From JAVBRU01 sp031547595 (GTDB taxonomy: Bacteria; Bacillota; Clostridia; Christensenellales; Aristaeellaceae): 18,840 nucleotides of DNA. The first letter of the stretch is position 1; the number at the start of each line of letters is the position of its first letter. Shown piece after piece: positions 1 to 8,398 of this stretch. The stretch covers positions 1 through 18,840 of the forward strand of contig JAVBRU010000112.1 of the NCBI GenBank assembly GCA_031547595.1, given 5' to 3'. The translations under genes and the position numbers were made by a program. Under the pieces are notes generated by a model. That model was not told the DNA's origin. It saw only the letters and a program-made list of their open reading frames with translations, and made no database searches.

Positions 1-927
1 GGGCAAGATGCATTGGAATGGGTGGCGGAAAACACCTCTGCAAAACAGGTGCTGGTGTCGGTGGTGGGCATTGCGGGCTTAAAAAGTGTGCTGGCCGCTC
101 GCCGCGCAGGCAAGCAGGTGCTGCTGGCCAATAAGGAAGCCTTGGTGGCAGGCGGCGCGCTGGTGATGGCCGTTTGCGCCGATCAGGACGGGCAAAAGAC
201 GCTGATCCCCGTGGACAGCGAGCACAGTGCCATCTTCCAATGCCTGCAGGGCGCGGATGGCAACCCTGTGGCGCGCATCTTGCTGACGGCGTCCGGCGGG
301 CCTTTCCGCACCTGGGACAAAGAACGGATGGATAGCGCCACGGTGGAACAGGCGCTTGGGCATCCTACCTGGAATATGGGCGCAAAGATCACCATAGACA
401 GCGCGTCCATGTTCAACAAAGCGCTGGAGATCATAGAAGCAAAATGGCTGTTTTCGGTAGAACCTCGGCAAATTGAGGTGCTGGTGCACCCTCAAAGCAT
501 TATTCATTCGCTGGTGGAATATGCTGACGGTGCAGTGATCGCACAAATGGGCATGCCGGATATGCGCGTGCCGATTCTTTACGCCATGAGCTATCCAAAG
601 CGCATGGAAACAGGCACAAAACGCCTGGAGCTCTCGCAGTTATCCGGCCTGACGTTTGAAAACCCGGATGTACGACGTTTTCCTGCCTTGCGGCTGGCAT
701 ACGAGACGCTGGAAGCGGGCGGCGCGGCGTGCGCCATCCTCAATGCCGCTAACGAAGTGGCGGTGGAGCTGTTTTTGCGGCATCAAATTCCCTTTGGCGC
801 CATATCGTGCATTGTAGAAGACACTTTGCAAAAGCTGGGCAATCTGCCGGCGGATACCCTAGCGGATATTTTGCTGGCCGATGCCGCTGCGCGCCGGATT
901 GCCGGTGCATGCGCGATGAAATTGTAA
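1..927 (+). CDS. dxr: 1-deoxy-D-xylulose 5-phosphate reductoisomerase, 5'-truncated by window edge
   Basis: DXR (IspC) converts 1-deoxy-D-xylulose 5-phosphate to 2-C-methyl-D-erythritol 4-phosphate with NADPH, the committed step of the cytosolic MEP isoprenoid pathway. The frame is open from base 1 (codons read G-Q-D-A-L-E-W), so the TTG at 13 is not the true start. About 308 residues are present; the family is usually near 380-400, so roughly 75 N-terminal residues, including the NADPH-binding GSTGSIG segment, lie outside the window. Visible signatures are LLANKEALVAGG, the metal/substrate segment PVDSEHSAIFQCLQG, LTASGGPFR, GHPTWNMGAKITIDSASM, and the catalytic-loop region HPQSIIHSLVEY followed by GMPDMRVPILYA. 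The stop is 13 bp before rseP, in the usual dxr-rseP order. Identification is near certain. Confidence 0.97.
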   Translation, partial: GQDALEWVAENTSAKQVLVSVVGIAGLKSVLAARRAGKQVLLANKEALVAGGALVMAVCADQDGQKTLIPVDSEHSAIFQCLQGADGNPVARILLTASGGPFRTWDKERMDSATVEQALGHPTWNMGAKITIDSASMFNKALEIIEAKWLFSVEPRQIEVLVHPQSIIHSLVEYADGAVIAQMGMPDMRVPILYAMSYPKRMETGTKRLELSQLSGLTFENPDVRRFPALRLAYETLEAGGAACAILNAANEVAVELFLRHQIPFGAISCIVEDTLQKLGNLPADTLADILLADAAARRIAGACAMKL

Positions 928-940
928 ATCGGGAGGCAGT

Positions 941-2050
941 ATGGCAACGATCTTATACATCCTGGCAGCGCTTCTTTTGCTGGGGCTGATGGTGATGGTG
1001 CACGAATGTGGGCACTTTTTTGCCGCACGCCTGGTCAAGATCCCTGTCAAGCAGTTCAGTATTGGCTTTGGTCCCAAGATTGCGCAGTGGAAAAGCAAAA
1101 AATATGACACCGAATTTATGGTGCGCATCATTCCGGCCGGTGGCTATTGCATGTTTTATGGCGAAGATGATGCGACGGGTGTCGAAAAGGATGATCCGCG
1201 CAACCTGAGCAACCACAGCGCCTGGCGCCGCATGTTCTCCATTTTTATGGGGCCGGTGATGAACTTCGTCCTGGCTTTTGTGGTGTGCTTTGGCTATTGG
1301 ATGATCGCGGGTGAAATGATTGGCGAGTGGGGCGAGTACAAACAGGTCTCCACTGTGGATGCCGGAGGCGCGGCGGAGCAGGCGGGCATCCTCGCAGGCG
1401 ATGTGATACTGCGTATTAGCGGCGAGGACGCGGCGGGCACTATCGAAGTGGATGGCCAGGTGTATGATAAGGTACGAGTGCTGCTGGATGCCTATCAAGC
1501 AGGCGACCCTGCACTGCCCATTGTGGTGCGCCGCAGCGGCCTGGAAACAGAGCTATTGCTCACCCCCAAGTATTCGGAAACCGAGAAGCGTATGATGATG
1601 GGCATTCGTATGTCTAATGAGCTGCTTTCTGTGACGACACTACCGGTCGGCCCGCTTCGGGCAATCACGCTCTCCTACGATTATTGTGTGGATGCGGGAG
1701 GCGCTATCATCCGTGCGCTCAAAAACATGGTCACAACAGGTGAAGGGATCAATGACACGGCGGGGCCCGTCGGCATTGTCACCATGATTGCCAGCGAAAC
1801 GCAGCAAAATGGCCTGTCCGCTTATGTGAACCTGCTGATTCTGATCTCTGTCAACCTCGGCCTGATGAATCTTTTGCCCATACCGGGGCTGGACGGCAGC
1901 CGTATTATCTTCCTGCTGATCGAGGCCATCGGCAAAAAGCCCGTGCCGCAAAAGATAGAAGCATACGTGCATTTGTCTGGCTATGCACTGCTGTTTGGGC
2001 TGATGATTTTTCTGACATTCAGGGACGTACTGAATATATTCAAAGGTTAA
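941..2050 (+). CDS. rseP: RIP metalloprotease RseP (site-2 protease family)
   Basis: This is an intramembrane zinc metalloprotease of the M50/site-2 protease family, 369 aa, which cleaves transmembrane segments of anti-sigma factors or remnant signal peptides in the cytoplasmic membrane. The N-terminal hydrophobic helix carries the HExxH zinc site at H21-E22-C-G-H25. A PDZ domain follows in the middle (around GGAAEQAGILAGDVILRISG, residues ~140-160). The third zinc ligand is in the C-terminal N-L-L-P-I-P-G-L-D-G motif with D318. More hydrophobic helices lie near residues 100-125, 290-315 and 345-365. The ATG at 941 has GGGAGG at 931-936 as its ribosome-binding site. It sits between dxr and ispG, the common arrangement in Firmicutes. 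The physiological substrate cannot be told from the sequence. Confidence 0.96.
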   Translation: MATILYILAALLLLGLMVMVHECGHFFAARLVKIPVKQFSIGFGPKIAQWKSKKYDTEFMVRIIPAGGYCMFYGEDDATGVEKDDPRNLSNHSAWRRMFSIFMGPVMNFVLAFVVCFGYWMIAGEMIGEWGEYKQVSTVDAGGAAEQAGILAGDVILRISGEDAAGTIEVDGQVYDKVRVLLDAYQAGDPALPIVVRRSGLETELLLTPKYSETEKRMMMGIRMSNELLSVTTLPVGPLRAITLSYDYCVDAGGAIIRALKNMVTTGEGINDTAGPVGIVTMIASETQQNGLSAYVNLLILISVNLGLMNLLPIPGLDGSRIIFLLIEAIGKKPVPQKIEAYVHLSGYALLFGLMIFLTFRDVLNIFKG

Positions 2051-2060
2051 GGAGCTTTCT

Positions 2061-3110
2061 ATGGGCTGCAAACAAAAGCTGATGGTGGGTAGTGTGCCGC
2101 TTGGCGGCGGCGCGCCCATTGCCATACAATCGATGACCAATACAGACACGCGGGATGTGGCGGCTACGCTGGCGCAAATTCGCGCGCTGGCAGAGGCCGG
2201 GTGCGATATCGTGCGCGTATCGGTGTATGACGCAGCCTGTGCGCAGGCTGTACGCCCGCTTGTGGACGCGTCCCCGGTGCCGCTGGTGGCAGACATTCAT
2301 TTTGATCATACTCTGGCGCTTGACGCGATGGAGAACGGCATCCACAAGTTGCGTATCAACCCAGGCAACATCGGGGGCGAGGCCAATGTGCGCAAGGTGG
2401 CCGACTGCGCCAAAGCACACCGGGTGCCCATCCGCATCGGTGTCAACACGGGCTCACTTGAAAAAGACATTTTGGAAAAAGAAGGCGGCGTGACTGCCAA
2501 AGGCATGGTGGAAAGCGCGCTTCGGCACGCCAAAATGCTGGAAGACGCGCATTATGACAACATCATGCTGTCTCTCAAGTCCAGCGATTTACGCCTGACA
2601 CTGGATGCGTACCGTCTGGCAGACAAGCTGTGCGATTATCCGCTGCATATTGGCGTCACAGAGGCGGGCTTGCCCGGTCAGGGCACCATCAAGTCCGCTA
2701 TTGGCATTGGTGCGCTGCTGCTAGATGGCATTGGCGATACCGTGCGCGTATCCCTGACGGGCGACCCCGTGGCGGAGCCCAAGGCTGCGATTGCCATTCT
2801 GGATGCCTTGGGGCTACGCGGCGGTATCAATTGGATTTCTTGCCCCACCTGCGGCAGAACGCAGGTAGACGTGGCCGGAATCGCCGCATACTTAACAGAC
2901 AAGTTCGCGCATGTGAAAGCGCCCATCAGCGTGGCGGTTATGGGCTGCGTAGTCAACGGCCCCGGCGAAGCGCGGGATGCAGATATTGCGCTGTGCGGCG
3001 GCAAGGACTGCGGCGCGCTGTACATCAAAGGCAAGTTTATTAAAAAGCTTACGGGGGATATTGCGCCTGCCATGGCTGCGGCGATAGAGGAATACATCGA
3101 TGACCTATGA
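2061..3110 (+). CDS. ispG: (E)-4-hydroxy-3-methylbut-2-enyl-diphosphate synthase, IspG/GcpE
   Basis: IspG is the [4Fe-4S] enzyme that reductively converts MEcPP to HMBPP, the penultimate MEP-pathway step. The 349 residues match the short bacterial form. The N-terminal TIM-barrel part begins with VPLGGGAPIAIQSMTNTDT, and the GVTEAG and VSLTGDPVAEP segments are typical. The iron-sulfur ligands are visible in the C-terminal domain: C261 and C264 in SCPTCGRTQ and C296 in MGCVVNGPGEA, with the conserved glutamate at 303. The ATG at 2061 is preceded by AAGGAG at 2049-2054, which overlaps the rseP stop. The 3' end overlaps polC by 11 bp. Together with dxr upstream, this puts two MEP enzymes in one operon. 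Confidence 0.97.
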   Translation: MGCKQKLMVGSVPLGGGAPIAIQSMTNTDTRDVAATLAQIRALAEAGCDIVRVSVYDAACAQAVRPLVDASPVPLVADIHFDHTLALDAMENGIHKLRINPGNIGGEANVRKVADCAKAHRVPIRIGVNTGSLEKDILEKEGGVTAKGMVESALRHAKMLEDAHYDNIMLSLKSSDLRLTLDAYRLADKLCDYPLHIGVTEAGLPGQGTIKSAIGIGALLLDGIGDTVRVSLTGDPVAEPKAAIAILDALGLRGGINWISCPTCGRTQVDVAGIAAYLTDKFAHVKAPISVAVMGCVVNGPGEARDADIALCGGKDCGALYIKGKFIKKLTGDIAPAMAAAIEEYIDDL

Positions 3111-6100
3111 CGAGCTGCTGAGCATTATCCATCAAAAGCTGCCGGACACAAAGGACAAGCTGTCGGTAGAACGTGTACAGTATAACAAAAAAGAGAACTA
3201 CGCGCAGTTTTCCTTTTTGTCGGATGTGCTGATTGGTGAAAAAGGTTTTTTTGCGATCAAAGAAGTGATTTCCGCATGCTTCCCGGCACTGCGGTTTTCT
3301 TTACGTGTAGCCAGTCCCTCGTTGGCACGGGCGTTTTTGCAGGAACCCAGCAAATACTGTGCGCCTTTGCAGACCTTTCTGGCGCGAAACTTCCCGGCCA
3401 TCACGGCATGGGAGTTTGATATGCGTTGGTTGAGCGGCAACGGCCGGATTGTATTGGAAATGCCCTACGATTTTGCTGCCTTGTATATGGAGCGGCAAGG
3501 CGTGAAGCAGCGCCTTCAACAGGCCATCCATGATGTGTTCCGGCTGGATGTGGATGTACAAATCACCGTGGCCGGGGATCAGGAGGCACGCCTTCAGGCC
3601 ATCAAGCAGGAGCGGGAACAGGAAGAGCGCCTGATGCGGGAGCAGCAGGCCCGCCTGATGGAAGTGGAGCAGCAAAAGCGGCAGAGCAGGCCGCCCGCTG
3701 CCGAAAAAAAGCAAAACGACCGCATCGCTGGGCGTGCCATTGGTGATATGCCGGTGGATATCCGGGAAATCACCAGCGATTCAGGGTTGGTGACGATTCG
3801 CGGCAGGGTGCTGAGCGTGGAGAGCAAGGAAATATCGGGCGGCGAAATGGTGCTGCTCAGCTTCCTTGTGACGGATTATACCAGCACCATCCGCTGCAAA
3901 AAGTTCCTGTATTATCACGAGCGGAACGGCTTTGGCAAAAAGAAGGATGACGAAGCCCCGCCGCCGCCCATTACCCCGGAAGAGCGGGCAGCCGTCGAAA
4001 CCGTGGTCAAAGCCATCAAGCCAGGCATGGGGCTGCTGGTGCGCGGCAACAGCCAATACGATAACTTCTCCAAAGAAACCACCCTCATGGCGCGGGACAT
4101 CACTGCTGTGCCACTGCCGGTGCGCATGGATAACGCCGCTGAAAAGCGCATAGAGCTGCATTTGCACACCCAGATGAGCAACATGGACGCCGTATCTTCC
4201 GCCTCGGCGCTGATTGAACGCGCCGCAAAATGGGGGCATGAGGCGATTGCCATCACGGATCATGGCGTGGTGCAGGCCTTCCCGGAAGCTTTCTCCGCCG
4301 CCAAGAAGCACGGCATCAAGCTGATCCCCGGCGTAGAAGGATACCTGACGGAGGACGAAAGCGTTGTCGATCACAGCAATGATTTGCCGCTGGATTCCCC
4401 GATTGTGGTGCTGGACTTTGAAACGACGGGGCTGAACACCGCCAAGGACCGCATCATTGAGATCGGCGCCGTCAAGCTGGCGCACGGACAGGTGGTGGAA
4501 TCCTATGGCACGCTGGTCAACCCCGGCATTCCGCTGCCGCCGCGCATTATCGAAATCACGCATATCACTGACCAGATGCTGCGCGACGCACCGCGTGCGG
4601 AGGATGCGCTGCCAGAGCTGCTAAAGTTCCTGAATGGCTGTCCCATTGCCGCGCACAATGCAAGGTTCGACTGTGCGGTGCTGGAATCCGAGCTGGCACG
4701 GATGAACCAGAAATACGAAAGCCCGCAGATTGATACGCTTACGCTCTCCCGCAAGCTTTTGCCGGATTTGAAGTCACACCGCTTGGGCGCTGTGTGCAAA
4801 CGGCTTGGTGTATCGCTAAAGGATGCGCACCGTGCTGTCAACGATGCCGCGGCCACTGCGCAGTGCCTGGCACGCATGATCACCCTGGCCAAGGAGCGCG
4901 GCGCGAAAGTCCTGGCGGACCTCAACGACGTGAACCACGATTATACCCTTGGAAACAGCACCCATATCATCCTTCTGGCCGCCAGCCAGAAGGGCATGGA
5001 AAACATCAACCACATGGTGTCCGAGGCGCATTTGCATTATTTCAAGCGCCGTCCGCATATCCCAAGAGCAGTTTTGCAAAAATACCGCGAGGGCGTGATC
5101 GTAGGCTCTGCCTGTGAATCAGGCGAGCTTTTTGGCGCGATGGTGGCCGGGGAGAGCGATGAAAAGCTGGGCAAAATCGCGCGCTTTTATGATTACTTGG
5201 AAATTCAGCCCATCGGCAACAACGCCTTTCTGGTGCGCGAGGGCAAAGCTGCAGGGGATGAGGCGCTGCGCGATTACAACCGCCGCATCGTGAAGCTCGG
5301 ACAAAAACTTGGTATCCCTGTGCTGGCCACGGGTGACGTACATTTTCTTGACCCGCAGGATTCCGTTTTTCGCGCCATATTGCAGGCCGGCCAAGGCTAT
5401 AATGATGCGGACGAGCAGCCGCCCCTGTATTTTAAAACCACCGATGAAATGCTGGAAGAATTCGCGTACCTGGGCGAAGAAAAAGCCCGAGAGGTCGTGA
5501 TCACCAACCCCAAGATGATTGCGGACAGAATCGGGAAAATATCACTGTTCCCGCCGCATCCGGAAGGCAAGACCACCTTTTCGCCCTTCTGGGATACGGC
5601 GGAGGACGATGTGCGAAGCATGACGCTTGATACCGCGCATGCCATGTATGGCGAGGAGCTGCCGGAGATCGTGCAAAAGCGGCTGGATAAAGAGCTCGCC
5701 TCCATCATCGGCTATGGCTATGCCACGTTGTATTCCATTGCCAACAAGCTGGTATCAAAATCCCTGTCGGATGGATATTTGGTGGGCAGCCGCGGATCGG
5801 TAGGCTCTTCGCTGGTTGCTACGATGTGCAATATCACCGAAGTGAACCCCTTGCCGCCGCATTATCGCTGTGCGCACTGCCGCGAAGCAGACTTTGATGT
5901 ACCCAAAGAGTTTACCATCGGCGTGGACTTGCCGGACGCCACTTGCAAAACCTGCGGAAGGCCGCTGATCAAAGAAGGTTTTGACATCCCCTTTGAGGTG
6001 TTTCTCGGCTTCAAGGGCGATAAGGTGCCGGATATCGACCTCAACTTCTCCGGCGAATACCAGGGCAAGGCGCATGCTTATGTAGAAGAATTGTTTGGCG

Positions 6101-7455
6101 AAGGCTTTGTGTTCCGCGCGGGCACCATCGGCACGCTGGCCGAGAAAACGGCTTATGGCTATGTGCTCAAATACTTGGAGGAACGGAACATCGTGGTGAC
6201 CGATGCGGAGAAAGAGCGACTGGCAGCCGGCTGTGTGGGCGTGAAGCGCACCACGGGCCAGCACCCCGGCGGCATGGTGGTGCTGCCCAAGGAATATGAC
6301 ATCTGCCAGTTCACCGCTGTGCAGCATCCAGCCGATGATACGGGCAGCGGCATTGTGACCACACACTACGACTTTGGCTCCATGCACGATATTCTGGTGA
6401 AGCTGGACATCCTAGGCCATGACGATCCGACCATGATGCACTTGCTGGAAGAAATCACAGGCGTCAACTTCAGGGATATCCCGCTGGACGACAAGAAAGT
6501 GATGTCCCTGTTCCTGTCGCCGGAGGTGATGGGCGTGACGCGGGACGACATTGGCTGCTCCACCGGCACCCTCGGCGTGCCTGAGTTTGGCACGGCGTTT
6601 GTGCGCCAGATGCTGGAGGATACCAAGCCCACCACCATGCAGGAATTGATCCGTATATCCGGCCTGTCCCACGGCACGGACGTGTGGCTGGGCAACGCCA
6701 AGGATATTATCGATCAGGGCATCGCGCCGCTTAATCAGTGCCTGTGCACCCGCGACGATATCATGAATCAGTTGATGGAGCTGGGCGTACCTGCCAAGAT
6801 GTCCTTTGACACCATGGAAAACGTACGAAAAGGCAAGGGCCTGACGCCGGATATGGAAAACGCCATGCACGAGCATAAGGTGCCCCAGTGGTTTGTGGAC
6901 AGCTGCAAAAAAATCCAATACATGTTCCCCAAGGGACATGCCGTGGCGTATGTGACGATGGCGCTTCGCGTGGCGTGGTATAAGGTGTATTATCCACTGG
7001 CTTATTATGCCGCATATTTCACCATCCGCGGCGATGGCTTTGACGCCTGCACAATGTTGTTGCCGATCGACGCACTGCGCGAAAAGCTGCGGATAGCATA
7101 TGACCAGGATGCGCAAAAGCTGACCACTGCCAAGGAAAAGGATGGCATTACCGCTATGGAAATGGTGCTTGAGATGATGGCGCGCGGGTTCAATTTCCTT
7201 CCGGCTGATTTATATAAAAGTGATGTGCATCGGTTTTTGCTGGAAGGGGAAAACTGTTTGCGCGTGCCGTTTACATCGCTTGGCGGCCTTGGCGAATCTG
7301 CCGCGCAGGGGATTCAGGCGGCGCGTGAAATTCCCTTCATATCTGTAGAGGACCTGAAGAACCGCGCCAAGGTATCCAGCGCCGTTGTGGAACTGCTTCG
7401 GGAACATGGCTGTTTGAGCGACCTGCCCGAAACCAGCCAGGTTACTTTATTTTAG
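3100..7455 (+). CDS. polC: DNA polymerase III alpha subunit, PolC type
   Basis: This is the replicative DNA polymerase of low-GC Gram-positives, with built-in 3'-5' proofreading; 1451 aa, close to the usual ~1440. Domains in order: an N-terminal region ending in a charged coiled-coil stretch (~165-210); an OB fold (~220-320); the first half of the PHP domain (IELHLHTQMSNMD and AITDHG, ~350-420); an inserted DEDDh exonuclease (D439 and E441 in DFETTG, AHNARFD, then AHRAVNDA, ~434-600); the second PHP half (ending PVLATGDVHFLDP); and the polymerase palm/fingers. Cys pairs C924/C927 and C949/C952 form the PolC zinc site, and PDIDLNF carries catalytic D978 and D980. The protein ends in QVTLF, a canonical beta-clamp-binding motif. 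It starts inside the end of ispG, with a GAGG at about 3087-3090. Confidence 0.98.
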   Translation: MTYDELLSIIHQKLPDTKDKLSVERVQYNKKENYAQFSFLSDVLIGEKGFFAIKEVISACFPALRFSLRVASPSLARAFLQEPSKYCAPLQTFLARNFPAITAWEFDMRWLSGNGRIVLEMPYDFAALYMERQGVKQRLQQAIHDVFRLDVDVQITVAGDQEARLQAIKQEREQEERLMREQQARLMEVEQQKRQSRPPAAEKKQNDRIAGRAIGDMPVDIREITSDSGLVTIRGRVLSVESKEISGGEMVLLSFLVTDYTSTIRCKKFLYYHERNGFGKKKDDEAPPPPITPEERAAVETVVKAIKPGMGLLVRGNSQYDNFSKETTLMARDITAVPLPVRMDNAAEKRIELHLHTQMSNMDAVSSASALIERAAKWGHEAIAITDHGVVQAFPEAFSAAKKHGIKLIPGVEGYLTEDESVVDHSNDLPLDSPIVVLDFETTGLNTAKDRIIEIGAVKLAHGQVVESYGTLVNPGIPLPPRIIEITHITDQMLRDAPRAEDALPELLKFLNGCPIAAHNARFDCAVLESELARMNQKYESPQIDTLTLSRKLLPDLKSHRLGAVCKRLGVSLKDAHRAVNDAAATAQCLARMITLAKERGAKVLADLNDVNHDYTLGNSTHIILLAASQKGMENINHMVSEAHLHYFKRRPHIPRAVLQKYREGVIVGSACESGELFGAMVAGESDEKLGKIARFYDYLEIQPIGNNAFLVREGKAAGDEALRDYNRRIVKLGQKLGIPVLATGDVHFLDPQDSVFRAILQAGQGYNDADEQPPLYFKTTDEMLEEFAYLGEEKAREVVITNPKMIADRIGKISLFPPHPEGKTTFSPFWDTAEDDVRSMTLDTAHAMYGEELPEIVQKRLDKELASIIGYGYATLYSIANKLVSKSLSDGYLVGSRGSVGSSLVATMCNITEVNPLPPHYRCAHCREADFDVPKEFTIGVDLPDATCKTCGRPLIKEGFDIPFEVFLGFKGDKVPDIDLNFSGEYQGKAHAYVEELFGEGFVFRAGTIGTLAEKTAYGYVLKYLEERNIVVTDAEKERLAAGCVGVKRTTGQHPGGMVVLPKEYDICQFTAVQHPADDTGSGIVTTHYDFGSMHDILVKLDILGHDDPTMMHLLEEITGVNFRDIPLDDKKVMSLFLSPEVMGVTRDDIGCSTGTLGVPEFGTAFVRQMLEDTKPTTMQELIRISGLSHGTDVWLGNAKDIIDQGIAPLNQCLCTRDDIMNQLMELGVPAKMSFDTMENVRKGKGLTPDMENAMHEHKVPQWFVDSCKKIQYMFPKGHAVAYVTMALRVAWYKVYYPLAYYAAYFTIRGDGFDACTMLLPIDALREKLRIAYDQDAQKLTTAKEKDGITAMEMVLEMMARGFNFLPADLYKSDVHRFLLEGENCLRVPFTSLGGLGESAAQGIQAAREIPFISVEDLKNRAKVSSAVVELLREHGCLSDLPETSQVTLF

Positions 7456-7466
7456 GAGGAACGACT

Positions 7467-7670
7467 ATGGAACTGTTGATTCACATCGAGGGCATGAACT
7501 GCGCACACTGCGCCGCGAAGGTAGAAAAGACATTGGCCGGTATGGGCCTGGCGGCCAAAGTGGATTTGGCTGCGAAAACCGCGACAGCCAGCGGCATTGC
7601 GGATGGCGATGCCATCAAGCAAGCCATTGCTCAAAAAGGCTTCAAAGTGACAGCGATTGAGCAAAAGTAA
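7467..7670 (+). CDS. Heavy-metal-associated (HMA) domain protein, CopZ-like
   Basis: This 67-residue protein is a single HMA ferredoxin-like domain. The metal site is GMNCAHC, with cysteines 12 and 15, followed by AAKVEKTLAGMG and a C-terminal KGFKV segment typical of the fold. Such proteins bind Cu(I) or another soft metal in the cytosol and pass it to P-type ATPases or regulators. No ATPase or metal regulator is in the window, so copper specificity is inferred from the family only. The strong AGGAGG ribosome-binding site at 7454-7459 overlaps the polC stop codon, so the gene is almost certainly cotranscribed with polC. An HMA gene in this position is not part of the standard polC neighbourhood. 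Confidence 0.9.
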   Translation: MELLIHIEGMNCAHCAAKVEKTLAGMGLAAKVDLAAKTATASGIADGDAIKQAIAQKGFKVTAIEQK

Positions 7671-7712
7671 GGCCAAAGCCTTGAAACTTTCTTAAATCCT
7701 GCCGAAAAACGC

Positions 7713-7741
7713 TTGTAATTCCTTCAATCATATGGTACAAT
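7713..7741 (+). promoter_or_regulatory. Putative sigma-A promoter for the rimP-nusA-infB operon
   Basis: A -35-like TTGTAA at 7713-7718 and a -10-like TACAAT at 7736-7741 are separated by exactly 17 bp. The -10 matches the consensus at 5 of 6 positions and the -35 at 4 of 6. They lie in the only sizeable gap of the cluster, upstream of rimP. Transcription would start near 7748, giving an untranslated leader of about 155 nt. This is an inference from spacing and matches only. Confidence 0.6.
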
Positions 7742-7783
7742 CAATCATGTTGGAATTTATCTTTCGGAAAGAAGGGTTTAACG

Positions 7784-7874
7784 AAGAGTGGGAGCTGAAT
7801 GGTGGGTTATGCACGTCGGAGCACCTTGTTCTTCGCGTCCGCATCATCCGTACCATCAGTGTAAGCCCACTCTT
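7784..7874 (+). ncRNA. Candidate structured leader RNA upstream of rimP-nusA
   Basis: The leader can fold into one long nested hairpin. The outer stem is a perfect 9-bp pairing, 7784-7792 (AAGAGTGGG) with 7866-7874 (CCCACTCTT). Inside it, 7795-7803 (CTGAATGGT) pairs with 7852-7859 (ACCATCAG) as eight base pairs with one bulged A. Further in, ATGC at 7809-7812 pairs with GCAT at 7841-7844, and ACG at 7813-7815 can pair with CGT at 7836-7838. No convincing U-tract follows, so a simple terminator is not shown. The structure ends about 15 nt before the rimP ribosome-binding site. I do not recognise it as a named riboswitch. A role in controlling the nusA operon is inference. Confidence 0.5.
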
Positions 7875-7902
7875 TCTGTATGCAAAAAGGTGAGGAGCAG
7901 CT

Positions 7903-8376
7903 ATGCCGCAAAAAGGAACTAACCTGCAAAAGATAGAAGCAATCTGCCAAAGCATGTGCCAGAAACTCGGCTACGAGCTATGCGATGTGGGCATCGAAAA
8001 AGAGCACACCGGCCGTTATCTGCGCATTTATCTGGATCACGACAATGGTATTTCCCTGGACGATTGCGAGAAGTATCACCGCGCGGTGCAAGATAAACTG
8101 GAGAATTTCGATTACGATTTTCTGGAGGTTTGCTCTCCCGGTATTGACAGGCCGATCAAAAGGCAGCGCGATATCGACAAAGCCATCGGCGAGCGCGTGG
8201 AGGTCAAGCTGTATAAACCTTTTGAGGGCAGCAAGGAATTTATCGGCACGTTGCGCGCCATGGACGATCAGGCAGTAGCGCTTGATGTGGGGGAGACAGC
8301 GCATCAATTTCCCCGCGAAACCGTGGCGCAGGTGCGCTTTTGCCCCGATTTGAGCGGGCTGTTGGACGAAGAATAG
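7903..8376 (+). CDS. rimP: Ribosome maturation factor RimP
   Basis: RimP (DUF150) is a cytosolic factor that binds the small ribosomal subunit and helps assemble the 30S head and body before translation. The 157-residue length fits the family. The diagnostic segment is LEVCSPGIDRPIKRQRDI near residues 77-95, followed by an SH3-like C-terminal domain around RVEVKLYKPFEGSKEFIGTL. The start at ATG 7903 is preceded by a purine-rich GGTGAGGAG at 7889-7897. It is the first gene of the operon that continues into nusA, the order found across bacteria. The 155-nt structured leader upstream makes this the likely point of control for the whole translation operon. Confidence 0.95.
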   Translation: MPQKGTNLQKIEAICQSMCQKLGYELCDVGIEKEHTGRYLRIYLDHDNGISLDDCEKYHRAVQDKLENFDYDFLEVCSPGIDRPIKRQRDIDKAIGERVEVKLYKPFEGSKEFIGTLRAMDDQAVALDVGETAHQFPRETVAQVRFCPDLSGLLDEE

Positions 8377-8398
8377 GACACACTGGAGGCAGTTGATC

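Noticed and set aside
7669..7682. Small stem-loop (AAGGC/GCCTT, 4-nt loop) at the HMA stop as a terminator
   Set aside because: Only five base pairs and no proper U-tract (GAAACTTTCTT follows); readthrough from polC is as likely.
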